Source of the DNA: Carallia brachiata
Taxonomy: Eukaryota > Streptophyta > Magnoliopsida > Malpighiales > Rhizophoraceae
Length of the DNA: 64,000 nt
Assembly (NCBI GenBank): GCA_021464245.1
Contig: JADCRB010000061.1
Span: forward strand, 93,307 to 157,306
Direction: 5' to 3'
The position numbers were made by a program, and so were the translations under genes. Below, piece by piece: positions 19,767 through 34,697 of the stretch (position 1 is the stretch's first letter; each line of letters starts with the position of its first letter). The notes beneath the pieces are model-generated. The model was not told the DNA's origin. It did not search any database and saw nothing but the letters and a program-made list of their open reading frames with translations.

Positions 19767-22088
19767 TCTGTTTTTGGCTTTCTTGTTCGTTTGATTTCTT
19801 TGTCTGCTCTTGGCCCGTGAAAGCATGGCTTTGGTTTGGAGCCTTTTTTTATTTATGAAAGTTGAACACGGCCGAAGTTCCAAGCTTTTTTATGGTTATG
19901 TTCTGGAGATCCAGCTTTTTTGTCCCTATCATTTCTCTTCTTTACTCAATCTATTTATGCATAACTAAGAATTTTAATGAGCCATCCAAAGGTATGGATT
20001 CAATCCCCCAAACTCAAAATTGAACCGTGGCGTTCCAGCATCAAATGGAAATATTATTTTTACAAAGAAAAATTGAAGCTGCCATGTTGTCAACAGCTTG
20101 AGCTAGTAGGCTCTTGATCAAACAGCGTCAGACGTCCACATATTAGACTGGCTGCCGAGGCAACTGTAATGTAATTAATTCTGCCATTTCCTTTTGGATA
20201 GCATACTGCAACCAACGAAAAAAACCCCCGAATAGTCAGAAATAATGGAATTTAAGATTAGGATAATAAATTTTTTTTTTTTTCAAAAACAACCAGCTTG
20301 CAGCCACTGACACCTGCAATAGGAAAGAAATGGTGTTTGTTATTTTTACAATTTTTTATTAAGTATGACTCACTTATTATCATATAAATTTATTTTATAT
20401 TTTTTTTTTGAAATAAATTTCACTTATTTTAAATTATATGACCATGAACAATTTACACTCTAAAAAACAAGTGAGTAAAATTTAAAATTCTCTAAAGAGA
20501 GAAACTTCATTTTTTTTTGTCCGATATTTAAAAATATATAAATTATTAAATTAATTATATAATTTTTATATGTCTCGGTTTCTCAATGTTAATAAAAAAG
20601 ATCGATTTCCACACCAGCCAACAGGTCAGAGTAAAGCCCGGCCCTATTCCGAAAAAGGGCATTCCACAAAATAAAACTCTAGACTGCGTGCTGTTTGTGC
20701 AGCCAATTTCTATTCCAAAAACCCAACCTGGAAAAAGTGAGACCGTCCAAGTTCACCGGATCCACTACTCACCTGTCCCTCAATGAAACCTTGAATTCGC
20801 AATTGGGCCAATAATTAACTATGTTACAGCGTAGATACATACACTTATATATGTTCGTTGGTTGGACATGGCTGTCCCCTGTTAGTTGGATCAAAATCAA
20901 GGGAGCCTAAGAGCAAAAGTTAGCCCTCTTTTTGATCCTGGCTCTTCTAGGACTTCAAACCAAAAGCTCTTATAGGATTAGAGGGGGTTTTGGGGGAGTT
21001 AAAATAAACTAACTAAACCCATAAAACTGAACTGAAATTGACAAATTGTGTTTCTCCCATTAGTTAAACCCCAGTTACCAAACTGCTAATCAATCCGATT
21101 CTTTGTTTCAGCTCAACTTTTTCGGAAAAAAAAAAACTGAAATTAACAGAACCTATAATTTTTTTGTTGCTCGACTGTTTTTATTTGGTCTTCAGTTGGT
21201 CAACCGAGAGAGAGAGATATACAGAATTGGGTACGGGTGGTTTAAATTTGTTCCTTCAGTATGTAATTTAACATGGAATTATTCTTGCATTGTTCGTTAC
21301 ATCTGTGAAAGAGAATAACAATCAAACTTCAATGGATTGTTCATCAGGTCCGTTTCCATCCATGATCCTGGCAGCGCTTCTTTTTGTTTTTGTTATCGTT
21401 TTTGTTTGTTTTTTTTTTTTTTTGGTGCAAAATCAAGATTACAACAAAATATTTCAAACAATTGTACTCTGCATCACAATTTTAGGTTTTGAATTGGAAC
21501 TATCTGCCATGTCCTCTTCCATTTATTCATAATTTTTTCGTTCTGCCTTTTCCTCTGCATTAATCCTGGGGTCAAAATGGGTCCCCGTGCCTTGTGTCGG
21601 CAAAGCCTTGTTATCGCTTTTCGTGGTCCAACAAATAAAAAAGTAAAGAGAGAGAAAAAAAAGGGAGGTCATTGTCACAATCGTCTAACTGTGTTTTATT
21701 GCTTGATTTCGATACTATATGTCCAACATATTTGGGAGCATTTTTTTTTTTCAAACAAAATTGTATGACAACCCACATGGAAAGAATAGTGAGGAAAGAT
21801 TTATTTCCAATTAAGACAAAAAGATACCAGGTCCCATATGCACAAGACACAAACACAACAGCAATAGGCAACAGAAAAGAACCACATAAATATTTTTAGT
21901 ACATTTTGGCAATGTACTAGTTTGCTGGATGACCAAAAGCAATGTATTTGTTTGCTGACTATCTTTGTTATGATTGATGGATTAGTAATCCACTCAGTTT
22001 ATCTTATACATACGCAGAGAATGTGTACTTTGCAATCATCCCCATCTGCAAAATCAGTACTACGATCACTCCCCCGCCTAATTGCTCT
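19767..22088. other. Intergenic region between RALF32-like and the exostosin pseudogene
   Basis: About 2.3 kb with several poly-T and poly-A runs and AT-rich stretches (for example 20280-20560). The short open frames here do not resemble any family I know. I see no gene. Confidence 0.55.
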
Positions 22089-22149
22089 TCAGGCTTCCTC
22101 AATCCTTTCAAGAATTCCCTTAACTGCCGAATCAAATGCATCTTCAATG

Positions 22150-22769
22150 AATGGAATTGAAAATCGGACCGAACCGACCGGTTCAACCGAAAAAATCGGG
22201 AACTGGTCTTAGATCTGGTCCGGTTCAAGTCTAAAAATGAAATTCAGACCGAACTAAAAAAAACCGGTCAAGAACCGGAAAAATCGAAAAACTGGGACCG
22301 GTTGAACCGGTTCAATTTTAAAAAATTTTAAATTATAATTTAACCCAAAACCTTATCTAAATTATAATTAAAACTCTAATTTTAACTAAAAATTCTAATT
22401 TAGTCCTCAATTGATTAAAATTTTCAATTTAATCTTTAAAATTTAAAAATTAATATTTAATCACTATTTATAAATATTATTTTTATTAATTTTTATAAAT
22501 TATATTTTGTTAATATACTAATTGTAATATCTTTAATGTATGTAAATATTAGTATAATTCTTAAAACACTTTATTTTAAATATTTATTATCATTCTTATA
22601 TAATATAACATTTTATATAATATATATAGCTATATAAAAATTTAATTTTATATATTTAATATTAAATACCGATTTTACCGGTTTAACCGCGGTTTTACCG
22701 GTCGAACCGATTGAACTTTGAACCTCTCAGTTTTCCGATTCAATGACCGGTTCAGTCCTGAGAACCTTA
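22150..22769. mobile_element. hAT-like non-autonomous element in the exostosin pseudogene
   Basis: The 620-bp insertion is flanked by the 8-bp direct repeat CTTCAATG at 22142-22149 and 22770-22777. Both ends are packed with ACCGGTT/AACCGGT subterminal repeats in both orientations, and the centre is AT-rich. An 8-bp duplication and clustered subterminal repeats fit hAT-type elements. The extreme termini (AATGGAATTG and, reversed, TAAGGTTCTC) are poorly matched, so they are decayed. No transposase is present. Confidence 0.8.
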
Positions 22770-22951
22770 CTTCAATGTTCTCCAATGTAGCCCTTGGATC
22801 TGCATACACTATCCTCGAAATCAGCCTTATGACCTCCTCCCTCGTTGCCACCACTCTACTCTCCAGTATTCTAAGCAACGTCTCATTGATGTCTGCTTTC
22901 CAATCTTTAGCATCTCTCACCGGTATGAAAACAGAACATTTGTTGCAATTC

Positions 22952-23131
22952 TGTTGTATTTCTTTACGGCGTGGGAGTTAACGAGTGTTAAACTAAATTT
23001 ATTTTAATTTTATTAAATGAATTCGTTATCTTATTAAAATAATTTAAACTACTTTAATTAACTTACCCCTACCTTATAAATTCTTTTTTCCAACTTTTTC
23101 CCACCGATGTGGGATTCACCCAATTCCAACA
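22952..23131. mobile_element. 180-bp solo-LTR/TRIM-like insertion in the exostosin pseudogene
   Basis: The element starts TGTTGTATTT and ends TTCCAACA (5'-TG...CA-3', with the inverted tips TGTTG/CAACA). It is flanked by the 5-bp direct repeat AATTC at 22947-22951 and 23132-23136. One end carries CCCACCGATGTGGGATTCAC, a motif I associate with small Copia-type LTRs. The TG...CA ends and 5-bp duplication are LTR hallmarks. The length suggests a solo LTR of a small element. It has no coding content. Confidence 0.8.
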
Positions 23132-24100
23132 AATTCTTTGGCAAATGCCATTTATATTGCGCGTAAGCACTACCCGTATGAAAGAATAATGGAATGCACC
23201 CAGCCAAAATTGCATCAAATATTGACCGCCTTGTGTATGAATCCCCACAAGGCTGCAAGCAGAAAACTGAATCCTGAAATGACCGCTCAACGTTAACCGG
23301 ATTGTTACAAGTAATGGCACCATTAACACCATAATTACATTCTACCAACTTGCACAAGCTCTTGGAAGCTTGGCAGTCCTCAATGATCTTGCCCCGTATG
23401 GAATCCTGAGGACCAGGCCTTGGAGCTCCAGCAAAATTGAACAAGTATGCCTTTTTCGGCTTCTTAATTTGTTTTGCCATTCAAGCAGCTCACTTTCTTT
23501 AGAGGGGAAAGCAAGTGGGATAAGGTATTGGATAATCATTGTTCCAAGAACTAGACTCAATGGCCAACATTGAAATGTTGCTGAATTCTGGCAAGAACAT
23601 GAGCTTGCTGCCCCAATCAGATTCATTGTCAGTTTTCCTTCTAAATTCCATGCAATCCTTCCTGCAAACAAGAAATGGTCTCTACCCAATAGCTGTCTCC
23701 ACTCAGGCTGTTGAACAAGCCACTTAACAAGATCAAAAGCAGTTTAATCTCTCACTCTCACTGACGTATTAGCCCCCCAAAAGTATCTGCTAACATCAAG
23801 ACCCGGATAAAATGGCACATAAATCGCCGAGGCTAGCAATGAATTTCCGGTTAGGCACTCGTAATTCTTCATTTTATAGTGATAAATCACTGCTAACAGG
23901 AATTGATGGGTGGAGTTCCAGCTCTGGTTTAGCAAATCCCATCAGAATCTTCCACTATAGGATCGAGACCAGAGTTAACCAAGTAAGGACACAAACGGTG
24001 CTCAGTCCCCGGGGTGATTGATTCACAATTCTCAAGCAAGTCACGGTTGAATCTGCTGGAAGCTCATGAATATAAATATATGTCTGGACTGCATGGAAGT

Positions 24101-27100
24101 CTTATTGGTTCCAATGGCAGTAAAATTGTGGTCAAGATGGGATTTGGTTTCTGGTAGTGACTGCATGTTCATAACTGTGGACCAAATCGCTGAAACCATC
24201 TTGGGTTCTGCTTAAGATGAGTAATCAAAGCAGAGGAAAATGGTGCATAAAAAAATGAGTTGAGAATGACCAACCAGGGTTGGCTGTTGTTGTTGCAGCA
24301 GCACTTTCCGGTGATCGGTTTGTCCATATTTCTCTAGCTAAGGCACTCACTTAATTATCAGGTGCATGCAGCAAATAACAGCAGATAAAAAAGCTGGGAA
24401 TTTTGCATAGAATTTTGAAAGCTTTTGATTTCCTTCAAGTTCATCAAACTCCAGAATTTGCACTTTTTTTGAACAAAAAAAAAAGAAGAAAGAAAAATAT
24501 ATACGTACTTAACAATTTTTTTTTTACAAAAAAAATTAGTGTATGTATATATATTTTGAATTCTAAATAGCACATATTTAATTTTAAATTTTAGTTTCGT
24601 GAAATAAAAAATAATAAATAAAATAATAAATTTGGTTTTATGGATTTAGAAATTCTCAGTACATGTACCAAAATTTTGAAAAAAAGAAAAAACGTGAGAT
24701 ATGCGAGAACCCTGACATAGTGAGAAAAAAAGATATCGCCACCGACTAGTCGGTTGACAGATATATCTGAGTAAACCGATCAATCGGTTTCCAATATTCA
24801 TTACTGTTTATTAATTGATTGACCACTGAAACGGCGTCGTGCAAGAATCTGCGTTCATTCAAAAATACAAAAATGATTTTCCCAGAAAAAAAAAAGCAAA
24901 AATGATTATGCTAAAAAAAAAAAGGTGCTTTGTACGGTAAGAATAAAATTATTAAAATAATTATGTAATTGATTTAAGAGCGTCCCAACGAGGAAATTTC
25001 ATTTAAAAAACTCTTTTTAAGTTCGAAATCTAATTATTTAAGAGGAGAATGTTACAAGTAGTTTTAATAAAAGTATCAACCAACCTAAGGTTTTGCTCAA
25101 TAGAAATATTAGCATACAAAGATTTCTATATTGAAAGTACACATATTTAATAAAATAATATTTTTTACTACTATAGGAAAAAAAATTTATAAAAAATTTT
25201 ATATAGTATTTATACTTTACGTTATAAAGTAACATCTATTTAAATTTTAATTTTAATTTCTTAAAAATTATTTTAATTCCTCTAAGTGCTACTCGGTGCA
25301 CATGCACCTAGCAGCACCCTTTAATCAATTGGCAGAGTAATTTGTTATCTGACTTGTCAAAAGACTAGCGGTAAGTAACCATGCCTCTATAAAATTTAAT
25401 AAGAAGTTGAATTTTTTTTTAATTAAAAAGTCTATTAAGTCATAACTGTATAGTAAAAATAACTCTATTCTCTTATAAATTACACATCTTTATTTTTAAA
25501 ATTTAAATTTAACACTTATAAAATAGAAATATGAGTTTGATTAATTGAATTACAACTTTGTGTTAAGACTTTGGACTTAAATTGGGTTGGCTCAATCCCA
25601 ATTCGGCCATTGAGCCAAGATGCATGAGGCCTGTTGGGCTGTTGCTAGAAGGTCGGCCCATTCTCTTTTTTCTTTTCGCTCTATTTTTCCGAGGCGATGC
25701 CTATTTTTGACAGCCAAATTTCAGTTATTATATTATTATTTTTTTTTTCATTTTTAGACCAAAAAATTCCTTGTTTTTCATACCAACCCATGTAAAGCAA
25801 GTCACGCTGCTACACTGAATTTATATAAAAGTAAATTTTATAGAAGTTACACTAAGTAATAGTATTTAAGTAATAATAAAATAATATGAGTAGTTGAATA
25901 ATTAAATTTTTAAAAAATAAATTATAAAATATTATTAAATAAATTATATTATTATTTAAAATTAAATTATTTAATAAAATTCATTTTTTAATAAGATAAT
26001 ATTAACCGACTACTTACAACAACCGTGCAGGGAATGGGGTCCTGGGGCCCGGACTGTCCGGTTAAAACGTTGCTAGAAACTAGAAAAAGCAAATCGGAGA
26101 AGGTTAAAGCAGATGCCCACGAGGAAAAAGGCAAAACAACATTAGCTATACCAAAATGATATTCGATAAGCTGTTTGGCAATAAATTTTGCTCATTTTCG
26201 TTCGGTCCCCATCACTCATATTCTGCAAATACACAGAGTGGCCCAGATGGCTACTCTGACCCCTAACTCATTTATTGCCCCATTAATTTCATCCAAGATA
26301 TGAGAAAGCCAAACAAATTGGTTACAATTTAGCAAATTATTCTTTTATTTGGCTTTCATTTCAATTTTTTGTCTGTAATTAGATACTTGTGAGTGAGGGT
26401 GTTTTATTTCATTCTAGGATTTTTTTTTTAATGTTCAAATCCAAATATTTTCTTAATAAAATAAAAATTTATCATAAATATATTAGTTAGTATATTTATA
26501 AGTTGAAGTATAGATAATTTTTATTTAAATATCTCATCTAACCATTTTTTACGAAAACTCTCACTATTTAAATATTAATAAAATTAAATAAAACTTAATT
26601 ACTTGAAATCAGAATTATTATTTAGCCTAAAACTCATTATTACATTACATTACAGTCTTTATACAGCAGAAACAGGCACCAAGCATTTTTGCAAAAGGAG
26701 GAACAGATGTAAAAATTTAAATATAAATACTAATATAAATATATGTTAATTTATTATTAAATTATTGAATAGGTCAAATCCCAATGATTAGATAAACAAT
26801 GATTAAGAATTTATGTATTTATCTTCAAAATTTCGGCTGTGAGCTGTGAGCTGTGAGCTGTGAGCTGTGAGCTGCGAGCGTAACAGACACATTACTCACA
26901 ATAATTAGTAAACTTTTCTGAGCTGTGAATTCTCACAGGGCTCAAAAAAGTCAAATTACATTATCTAGTGGCAAACATGATGCTTAATAAGAGGTATTAG
27001 GCGATGCCTTGTCCCATCTATGATGCTGTCCAACTACCCATCCTCACTTTCACAGTCCCACTTCCGCTCACATGAACTCTAGCACAAGGCCACATGATAC

Positions 27101-27117
27101 AGAGTAACTTCAAGAAA
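24101..27117. other. Intergenic region between the exostosin pseudogene and the second RALF gene
   Basis: A 3-kb gap. It holds three short perfect palindromes at 24742-24790, an AT-rich stretch at about 25800-26020, and a 7-bp tandem repeat at 26836-26880, all reported separately. In Arabidopsis the HSFA5 gene lies in this interval (from memory), but no heat-shock-factor sequence is visible here. Confidence 0.5.
26836..26880. repeat. Tandem repeat of GAGCTGT
   Basis: A 7-base unit is repeated about six times. The last copy is altered (GAGCTGC) and followed by GAGCG. It lies ~240 bases upstream of the second RALF start codon. Confidence 0.9.
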
Positions 27118-27495
27118 ATGTCCAAACCAGTGATCACGTTCTGCTTAGCACTCATTTTCCTCCACACCCATTTCACAATTTGCAGTGGGGTTTCAGTTTT
27201 GGGCTTCAATTCCCTGAAAAGCAGCGAGCTTGATGCCATTGTGAAGAGGGGCTGCAACAGGAAGACTGGGGACTGCCTTGAAGAGCCAGAAATGATGGAA
27301 TCAGAGATCAGTAGGAGAATACTGCTTATGCAAAGGAAGTACATTAGCTATGAGACACTGAAGAGGGACATGGTTCCTTGCACAAAACCAGGGGCATCAT
27401 ACTATGATTGTCATCCTGCAGCTGCTAATCCATACAACAGGGGTTGTGAGGTCATTACAAGGTGTGCAAGAGCTATTCAAGATGTCAAGACTTGA
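27118..27495 (+). CDS. RALF-like peptide precursor (RALF4/19/31 type)
   Basis: This is an intronless 125-residue precursor of a secreted RALF peptide. Residues 1-25 form a signal peptide (hydrophobic core ITFCLALIFLH). The prodomain ends with ISRRIL, a canonical RRxL subtilase (S1P) cleavage site. The mature peptide starts near the conserved YISY motif, followed by four cysteines in VPCTKPGASYYDC and RGCEVITRC, with the NPYNRGC block. An in-frame upstream ATG at 27094 would add eight residues. I chose 27118 because it begins the signal peptide directly. It is 7.4 kb from the RALF32-like gene and on the same strand. It is the better match to the classical RALF consensus of the two. By position it corresponds to RALFL31 of Arabidopsis, but the subclass is not certain. 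Confidence 0.92.
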   Translation: MSKPVITFCLALIFLHTHFTICSGVSVLGFNSLKSSELDAIVKRGCNRKTGDCLEEPEMMESEISRRILLMQRKYISYETLKRDMVPCTKPGASYYDCHPAAANPYNRGCEVITRCARAIQDVKT

Positions 27496-30400
27496 TAACA
27501 ATGTTGTATATGGGCATGATCTTGTGGAATTTTTTATTGGTAAGGTGTTGCACTCCTTAGATTTGGTGCCTTTTGGGGGGTTTTTCTTGGCTGTATTTGT
27601 ACGTCTAAAAGTCCTGGTTGAACTTCCCATACAAATGGATGTTACTTTACATCTGGGCAAATCTGGGGTGTCTTTTTCACATTATTTAGATGACTCATTT
27701 GGTGTATCTTGGAAGAATTAAAATTTCATCCTTCCAGTTTAGCAGCAGACTTTGGTTGAATATATTAACGTTTCTATTTTTGTTTTCATGTTGGTGTTGG
27801 ACTTAATTTGATCGTTTATGCCAAATCATGGGAAAGAATTCACAAATTCTTTGGAATTGGAAAGTTTCCTTCTTTAGTTTATGTGGTCAATGCACTTGAC
27901 TATTAAATTCTCGCACACAGGAGGGAATCGAAACCCACTAAGAGGGTGGATCTTCACGAATTTCTTATTGACAAATTAGTTTAATTTCATAATACTAATC
28001 TTATTTAATGTATTTTAGTGGAATGTTTGTAAGTTTAAGTATGATGCTTAGGAATTTAAATTATCAACCAAACAAGAGAATTTCTTAATTCTTATGATTT
28101 GGACAGGGATCTTTTAGTTCAAATTCCATGGATTTGGTTCTCGTATTTAGTACATCCTTTTGTGCGTCAGCTGTGCAAACAATTTATTTAATTGTGGATT
28201 TAATTGTGGAAATAATAATAAACAAAGATATCCCATTGCTGTGGACTGAACATCAAGAAAAGGAATATACCCTTTAATTTCAGAGGCAAAATGAACATGA
28301 GGAATGAACTGAGATTGGCTAGAATTGAGACTTTTACATTGAAAGATGCATATGGGAGGAAATTGAGATCAAAGTGAAAAGCAATATATGCTATATGGAA
28401 AGAAGGGGAAATGACTAAAAGTGATTCTCAATCTAAATTCAAGGCAAGCACATTGTAGAGTCTAGAACCACACCTTTTTGCAACTCATACTATTCCACCC
28501 AACTCACCCATTTTCTAGGGAGACACCCGACCAAGTTGTTGATATAGTGTACCACCCTGGCAAGCATATCATGTTATTCACCTCGTGGGTCGTGGGTACA
28601 TAAAATGACCACATGAGGTTTCGTTTGACATTGTGTTGATTGACATTACTGTTTACATGCCAACTGGCTGTTCAGAGGTTCATAATTCTGTTCCAAACTT
28701 TGCATCAAGAATTCATGACACATGCCTTCTTCAGTAACTTCCATGATCTTAGACTAGAGAGCTCAAAGCTATGACACTGGGTGGAGTTTCGCATATTTGA
28801 GAAGAAGTCATTGCTTCTTATTAATACATTCTAACTTGATTCTCTTTTACTGCTTTTCAATATGTTTTTTTCTATGCATTTTTGCCCCGTTAACTTGAAC
28901 GAAAATGGAACAGAATAATGCTTTCCTGGTGATACTTGGTTGCATACACAAGTTACAACTGCAATGGAAAGACTCTTGCAATAAGTTGTTCTTTCGCAGG
29001 CACCATTACACCCTGATATGTGTTCATTTGACATGTGCAAGGAAGGTCAGCTATTGTATTCACCACCATCCCCTCTCCGAAAATAGAATAAAAGTGAAAG
29101 GAAAATAACTGGATTTGATTTCTTCATTATATTCTTATTAGATGAGTTGAATGGGTCTGCATCAGCATATTTAATTCATAAGATGCGTTTCATCAGACTG
29201 GAAATGCTAAATATCAGTTATCAACTTACCATCCAAATATCACTTCACTTCCCGTGCTTGGAAACATGACCTGTTTTCTATCTGTTCTGATTTGCTAGCA
29301 AAGTTGTGCTTTGTGATTGTCTTTTCTTGTGTACCTCGCGCGGCGCACACTGTATATGTTCTAGCTTAGGAATGCGTTTAAATTTATTAATCGAATTAAT
29401 AACCTATTGCATTTTGTGGTAAATCAAAAAGTTATGTAATAACCTACTGTATTTGCAGGGTATCAAGTTGTGTAACACCAGCATAGGCACAGGTTGTGTT
29501 GCATTATTGATGGGTTAAATTCCAGGCAGATTTGAATGTCTTCCGTGAAGGTTGATCGATGGTTTCGAAATGCCCGAATTTATTTTCGCAACTCTATACA
29601 TTTTGAGAACTGGAAATGCAAATTTAGAGACGGATTCGTATGTTTCATATGTAAATGCTGGTCTGATAAGCATAAAGGACTGCTTGCTTGTATTATTTTT
29701 CACCAATTTGAACAGATTATTTGGACTAAAACTTAATCCATAAAAGACTTCTGCTTGCCTTTCCCGGCCTTTAAGCCCCGTGAACTTGGGTGAATAAGGA
29801 ATCATGGGCTTACCAAAAGTAAATCTGATAAAAACTGATCTTATAGGTAGTCTGCAGATCAAGCCAACAATGTTTAGACTAAAACGCCAAAACTACAAGC
29901 CACAAAACTGCAGCAGTAAAATTTTTTTCGGACGATTTTTGAAATCAATGAGCTGATGTTCTCACTATTTGAAAAGCATTAAAATGAATCCTCAAATCAA
30001 TTAAACTTGGCAGAAACAAGGCAGGACAATAGAAATACTCCTGGCACCATATTGAATAAAAGAAGGAAAATCTTGGAGGGTGTAAGTATGATGAGATCAA
30101 AGTGATGTGAGCCGGTAAATGATTGAATTAAAAAAAAATAAAAAAATTATTTGATACTGTCAGATATACTGCGTGTTCACTTATATTTTCTTAACTTACA
30201 TCCAAGTAATCATGCTCGAGAAAGAAGAGAATTATAGAAGGAAAATAAAAACCTGTGTTAAAGATTATGCCTTATACTGGAACTGTGTAACCTTTTTAGA
30301 TTCAATGGTTCGTTGATCACTCTTGATTTTGTATCTTTGCATGAAAGTTACTACCTTTGTGACCCTTGGCTAATGGTAATATCCCAATATATGCGAGAAT

Positions 30401-32563
30401 GCTTGAAGGTCTCTCCCTTTTCAAATAGCAAGAATTTCTTAGATCCTTTTGTTTTTTTGGGGTGAAAAAGCAAATATAGGCTATGTTAGACCGAGGGGCC
30501 AGAACTTTTTAAGTGTTTGAATGAAGGATCATAGTTATAGCCTTTTATGATTGAAATTTGCTTGTATTTCGCATCTGAAATCTTTGCTAATCACGCTGGA
30601 ATTGCTTTTTTTTTTTTTTTTTTTGTCCATTAGAAGGCATATTGGACTGTGAGCTATATATAATGAAAGTAGTTTATCCCTCCCATAAATTTTACCCATC
30701 CCCTTTTAAGATTTAAATTCAAGACTTTTAGAATAAAAATCTTAAACTCTAATAACTACATTGTCGCCGGAATGATACGCTGGAATTGCTTTTAGGTAAC
30801 AAAAACCTTCATCTTGGGCCTAGTTTTCCAATTCCTTTTTTAACCAGGCCCATACAGGGTTGGTGGAGCTGCCTACATAGTGCACACAGGGTTGGTTCAA
30901 CTAGGATCAAGATGAATGTTTGTTCAATGGTGATGCGAAAGGCCTGTTAATATCGTATGTGCATATAAATAAAAGACAAAGAGGTTGGTCCCCAGAGTAG
31001 TTGCTATGTAATTGGAAACCTTCCACCATTTTGATAAAAAAAAAAAAAAAAGAAGACAGGTTGGTGAAGGCATCAATTTTTCTTTTTTTTTCAGCAACTC
31101 AAAGGCTATGCATTTTGACAAAAAAAATGAAGGCTATGTATGGATCTTGGACTTTCATACAGAGACTTCAGCATGTGCCTATCTATTAGGGCGGACACAT
31201 GCTTAACTGCTGATGGCATAATTTGATAAAAAAACTATTAAAATATGATATATATATATATATATATATATAGGAAAATTATTATTAGCATGTAATGAAA
31301 CCCTTAAATAAAGTATTAAAGAAAGTGGGACTAGCAACTATTGTTATTTGTCCGCCACACATCAAAGTTAGATATTAACCTTTTTATTCCCAAGATCTTG
31401 TATAGACTTCCCCCGCCATTTCCCCAATCTGCCGTTTTCTGATTGCTAACTAATAAATTTGCGAAGACGTGTTAGGCGTAGGCCTTTGTCAAAGAATAGC
31501 CCACAAAAACCAGATTCAAAATGATGCCACCCACCAACAACCACATCTTGAAATTAGAAAAATCTTGTACTGTTTATGATAAAAAGAATGTGTATACAAT
31601 TACAACCTTGTCATGGACGCACATACGCCTACTCCACGGTTTTACCTGCTCTTTTTGGATTTAGTCCACCATTACAGCATGTGTTCAAAGAGTTGAACAC
31701 AGCCGTAATGGCACTCCCCATTACGCGACGAAGGCCTTGAAATATTTATTGCATTATCTTCTTTGTTAATTAAAGCCCCCGCCAGTGTCATATGATAACA
31801 AAGTACTTAAAAATGACAGGATTGTACATAAAAAGTGCAATGCAAATGCATTAATTCTTCCTAGCGTCTTCAAAGTCTTTATTTTATTAATTCTGAATTT
31901 CCTATAATTTTGAAAATAACCATTATCCGACTCTGACAAATATTATATGGATTAATATTTGGACCTCAAAATAAAAACAAAGATATTAGCACTAAAAGTT
32001 ATTTTGGTGCATTTAGCGGTCGATTTATGCATATCAGCAACCAATTTTTTCCCATGAAAGATATACTTCAAACAATAGATAGGAAAATGCTAAGACTAAT
32101 TGATAATAACTGGTAGAAAAAGCTACACAATCCATCTGATCATTCATATGGCAACGCTTGTACGCATGAACGAACCAAGAGTTTTGAGACCCAAATCAAA
32201 CACAACCAAGAAAAAGCCAAGAGTAAGCATAGCCGACACCAAAAAGAATATACTGACTGGAATTCTTGTTCTTGTTCCCCTTTTTCATCGAATAAAAATG
32301 CCAACAAGCTGCAGAAAAACTAAAATGCAGCAGTTACAGATATATCCCACACAGCCCCATCCAAAGCTTTATTAAATCCCATGTGGTCTTCTTGAGAGAC
32401 CAAATTCATTACTTCCCTCCCGATTACATCCCATCAAAACATTCAACCCTACAAAAATCAAAGTCTAACATTCTGCCACAGATGATGATCCAGTTGTTAA
32501 AGAGAAGGAAAAATCAAGCTGCCGAGATATATGATTTTTCTCAAGCTTTCTCCATCTGGCCTC
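27496..32563. other. Intergenic region, 5 kb, no gene seen
   Basis: I find no conserved coding sequence on either strand. There are poly-T runs (about 30606-30624), a poly-A run near 31036, and a TA microsatellite at about 31241-31272. The last ~150 bases before 32563 are probably the 3' UTR of the minus-strand SAHH gene. Confidence 0.5.

Positions 32564-34697
<2,134 letters not shown>

Larger units (their letters stand above)
22089..24100 (-). pseudogene. Exostosin-family (GT47, MUR3-like) glycosyltransferase pseudogene
   Basis: Minus-strand fragments match plant GT47 xyloglucan galactosyltransferase-like proteins, which are Golgi enzymes of wall polysaccharide synthesis. In order they are SRFNRDLLENCESI (about 24.05 kb), [109 protein letters not shown] with [47 protein letters not shown], and AFDSAVKGILERIEEA followed by the stop at 22089-22091. 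The frame is broken by in-frame stops (near 24070 and 23753) and at least three frameshifts (near 23930, 23620 and 23470-23510). Two transposons interrupt it, at 22952-23131 and 22150-22769. Each is bounded by a target duplication whose removal restores the frame exactly. The N-terminal membrane anchor is not recognised. The position corresponds to AT4G13990 in Arabidopsis (from memory). Confidence 0.92.

Noticed and set aside
24100..24199. Minus-strand ATG at 24199 as the start of the exostosin gene
   Set aside because: The peptide from it does not resemble GT47 N-termini, lacks a membrane anchor and soon changes frame, so the true 5' end is unknown.
29515..29862. 115-codon minus-strand open frame
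   Set aside because: It has no recognisable domain, lies in an AT-rich gap, and overlaps equally long frames on the other strand.
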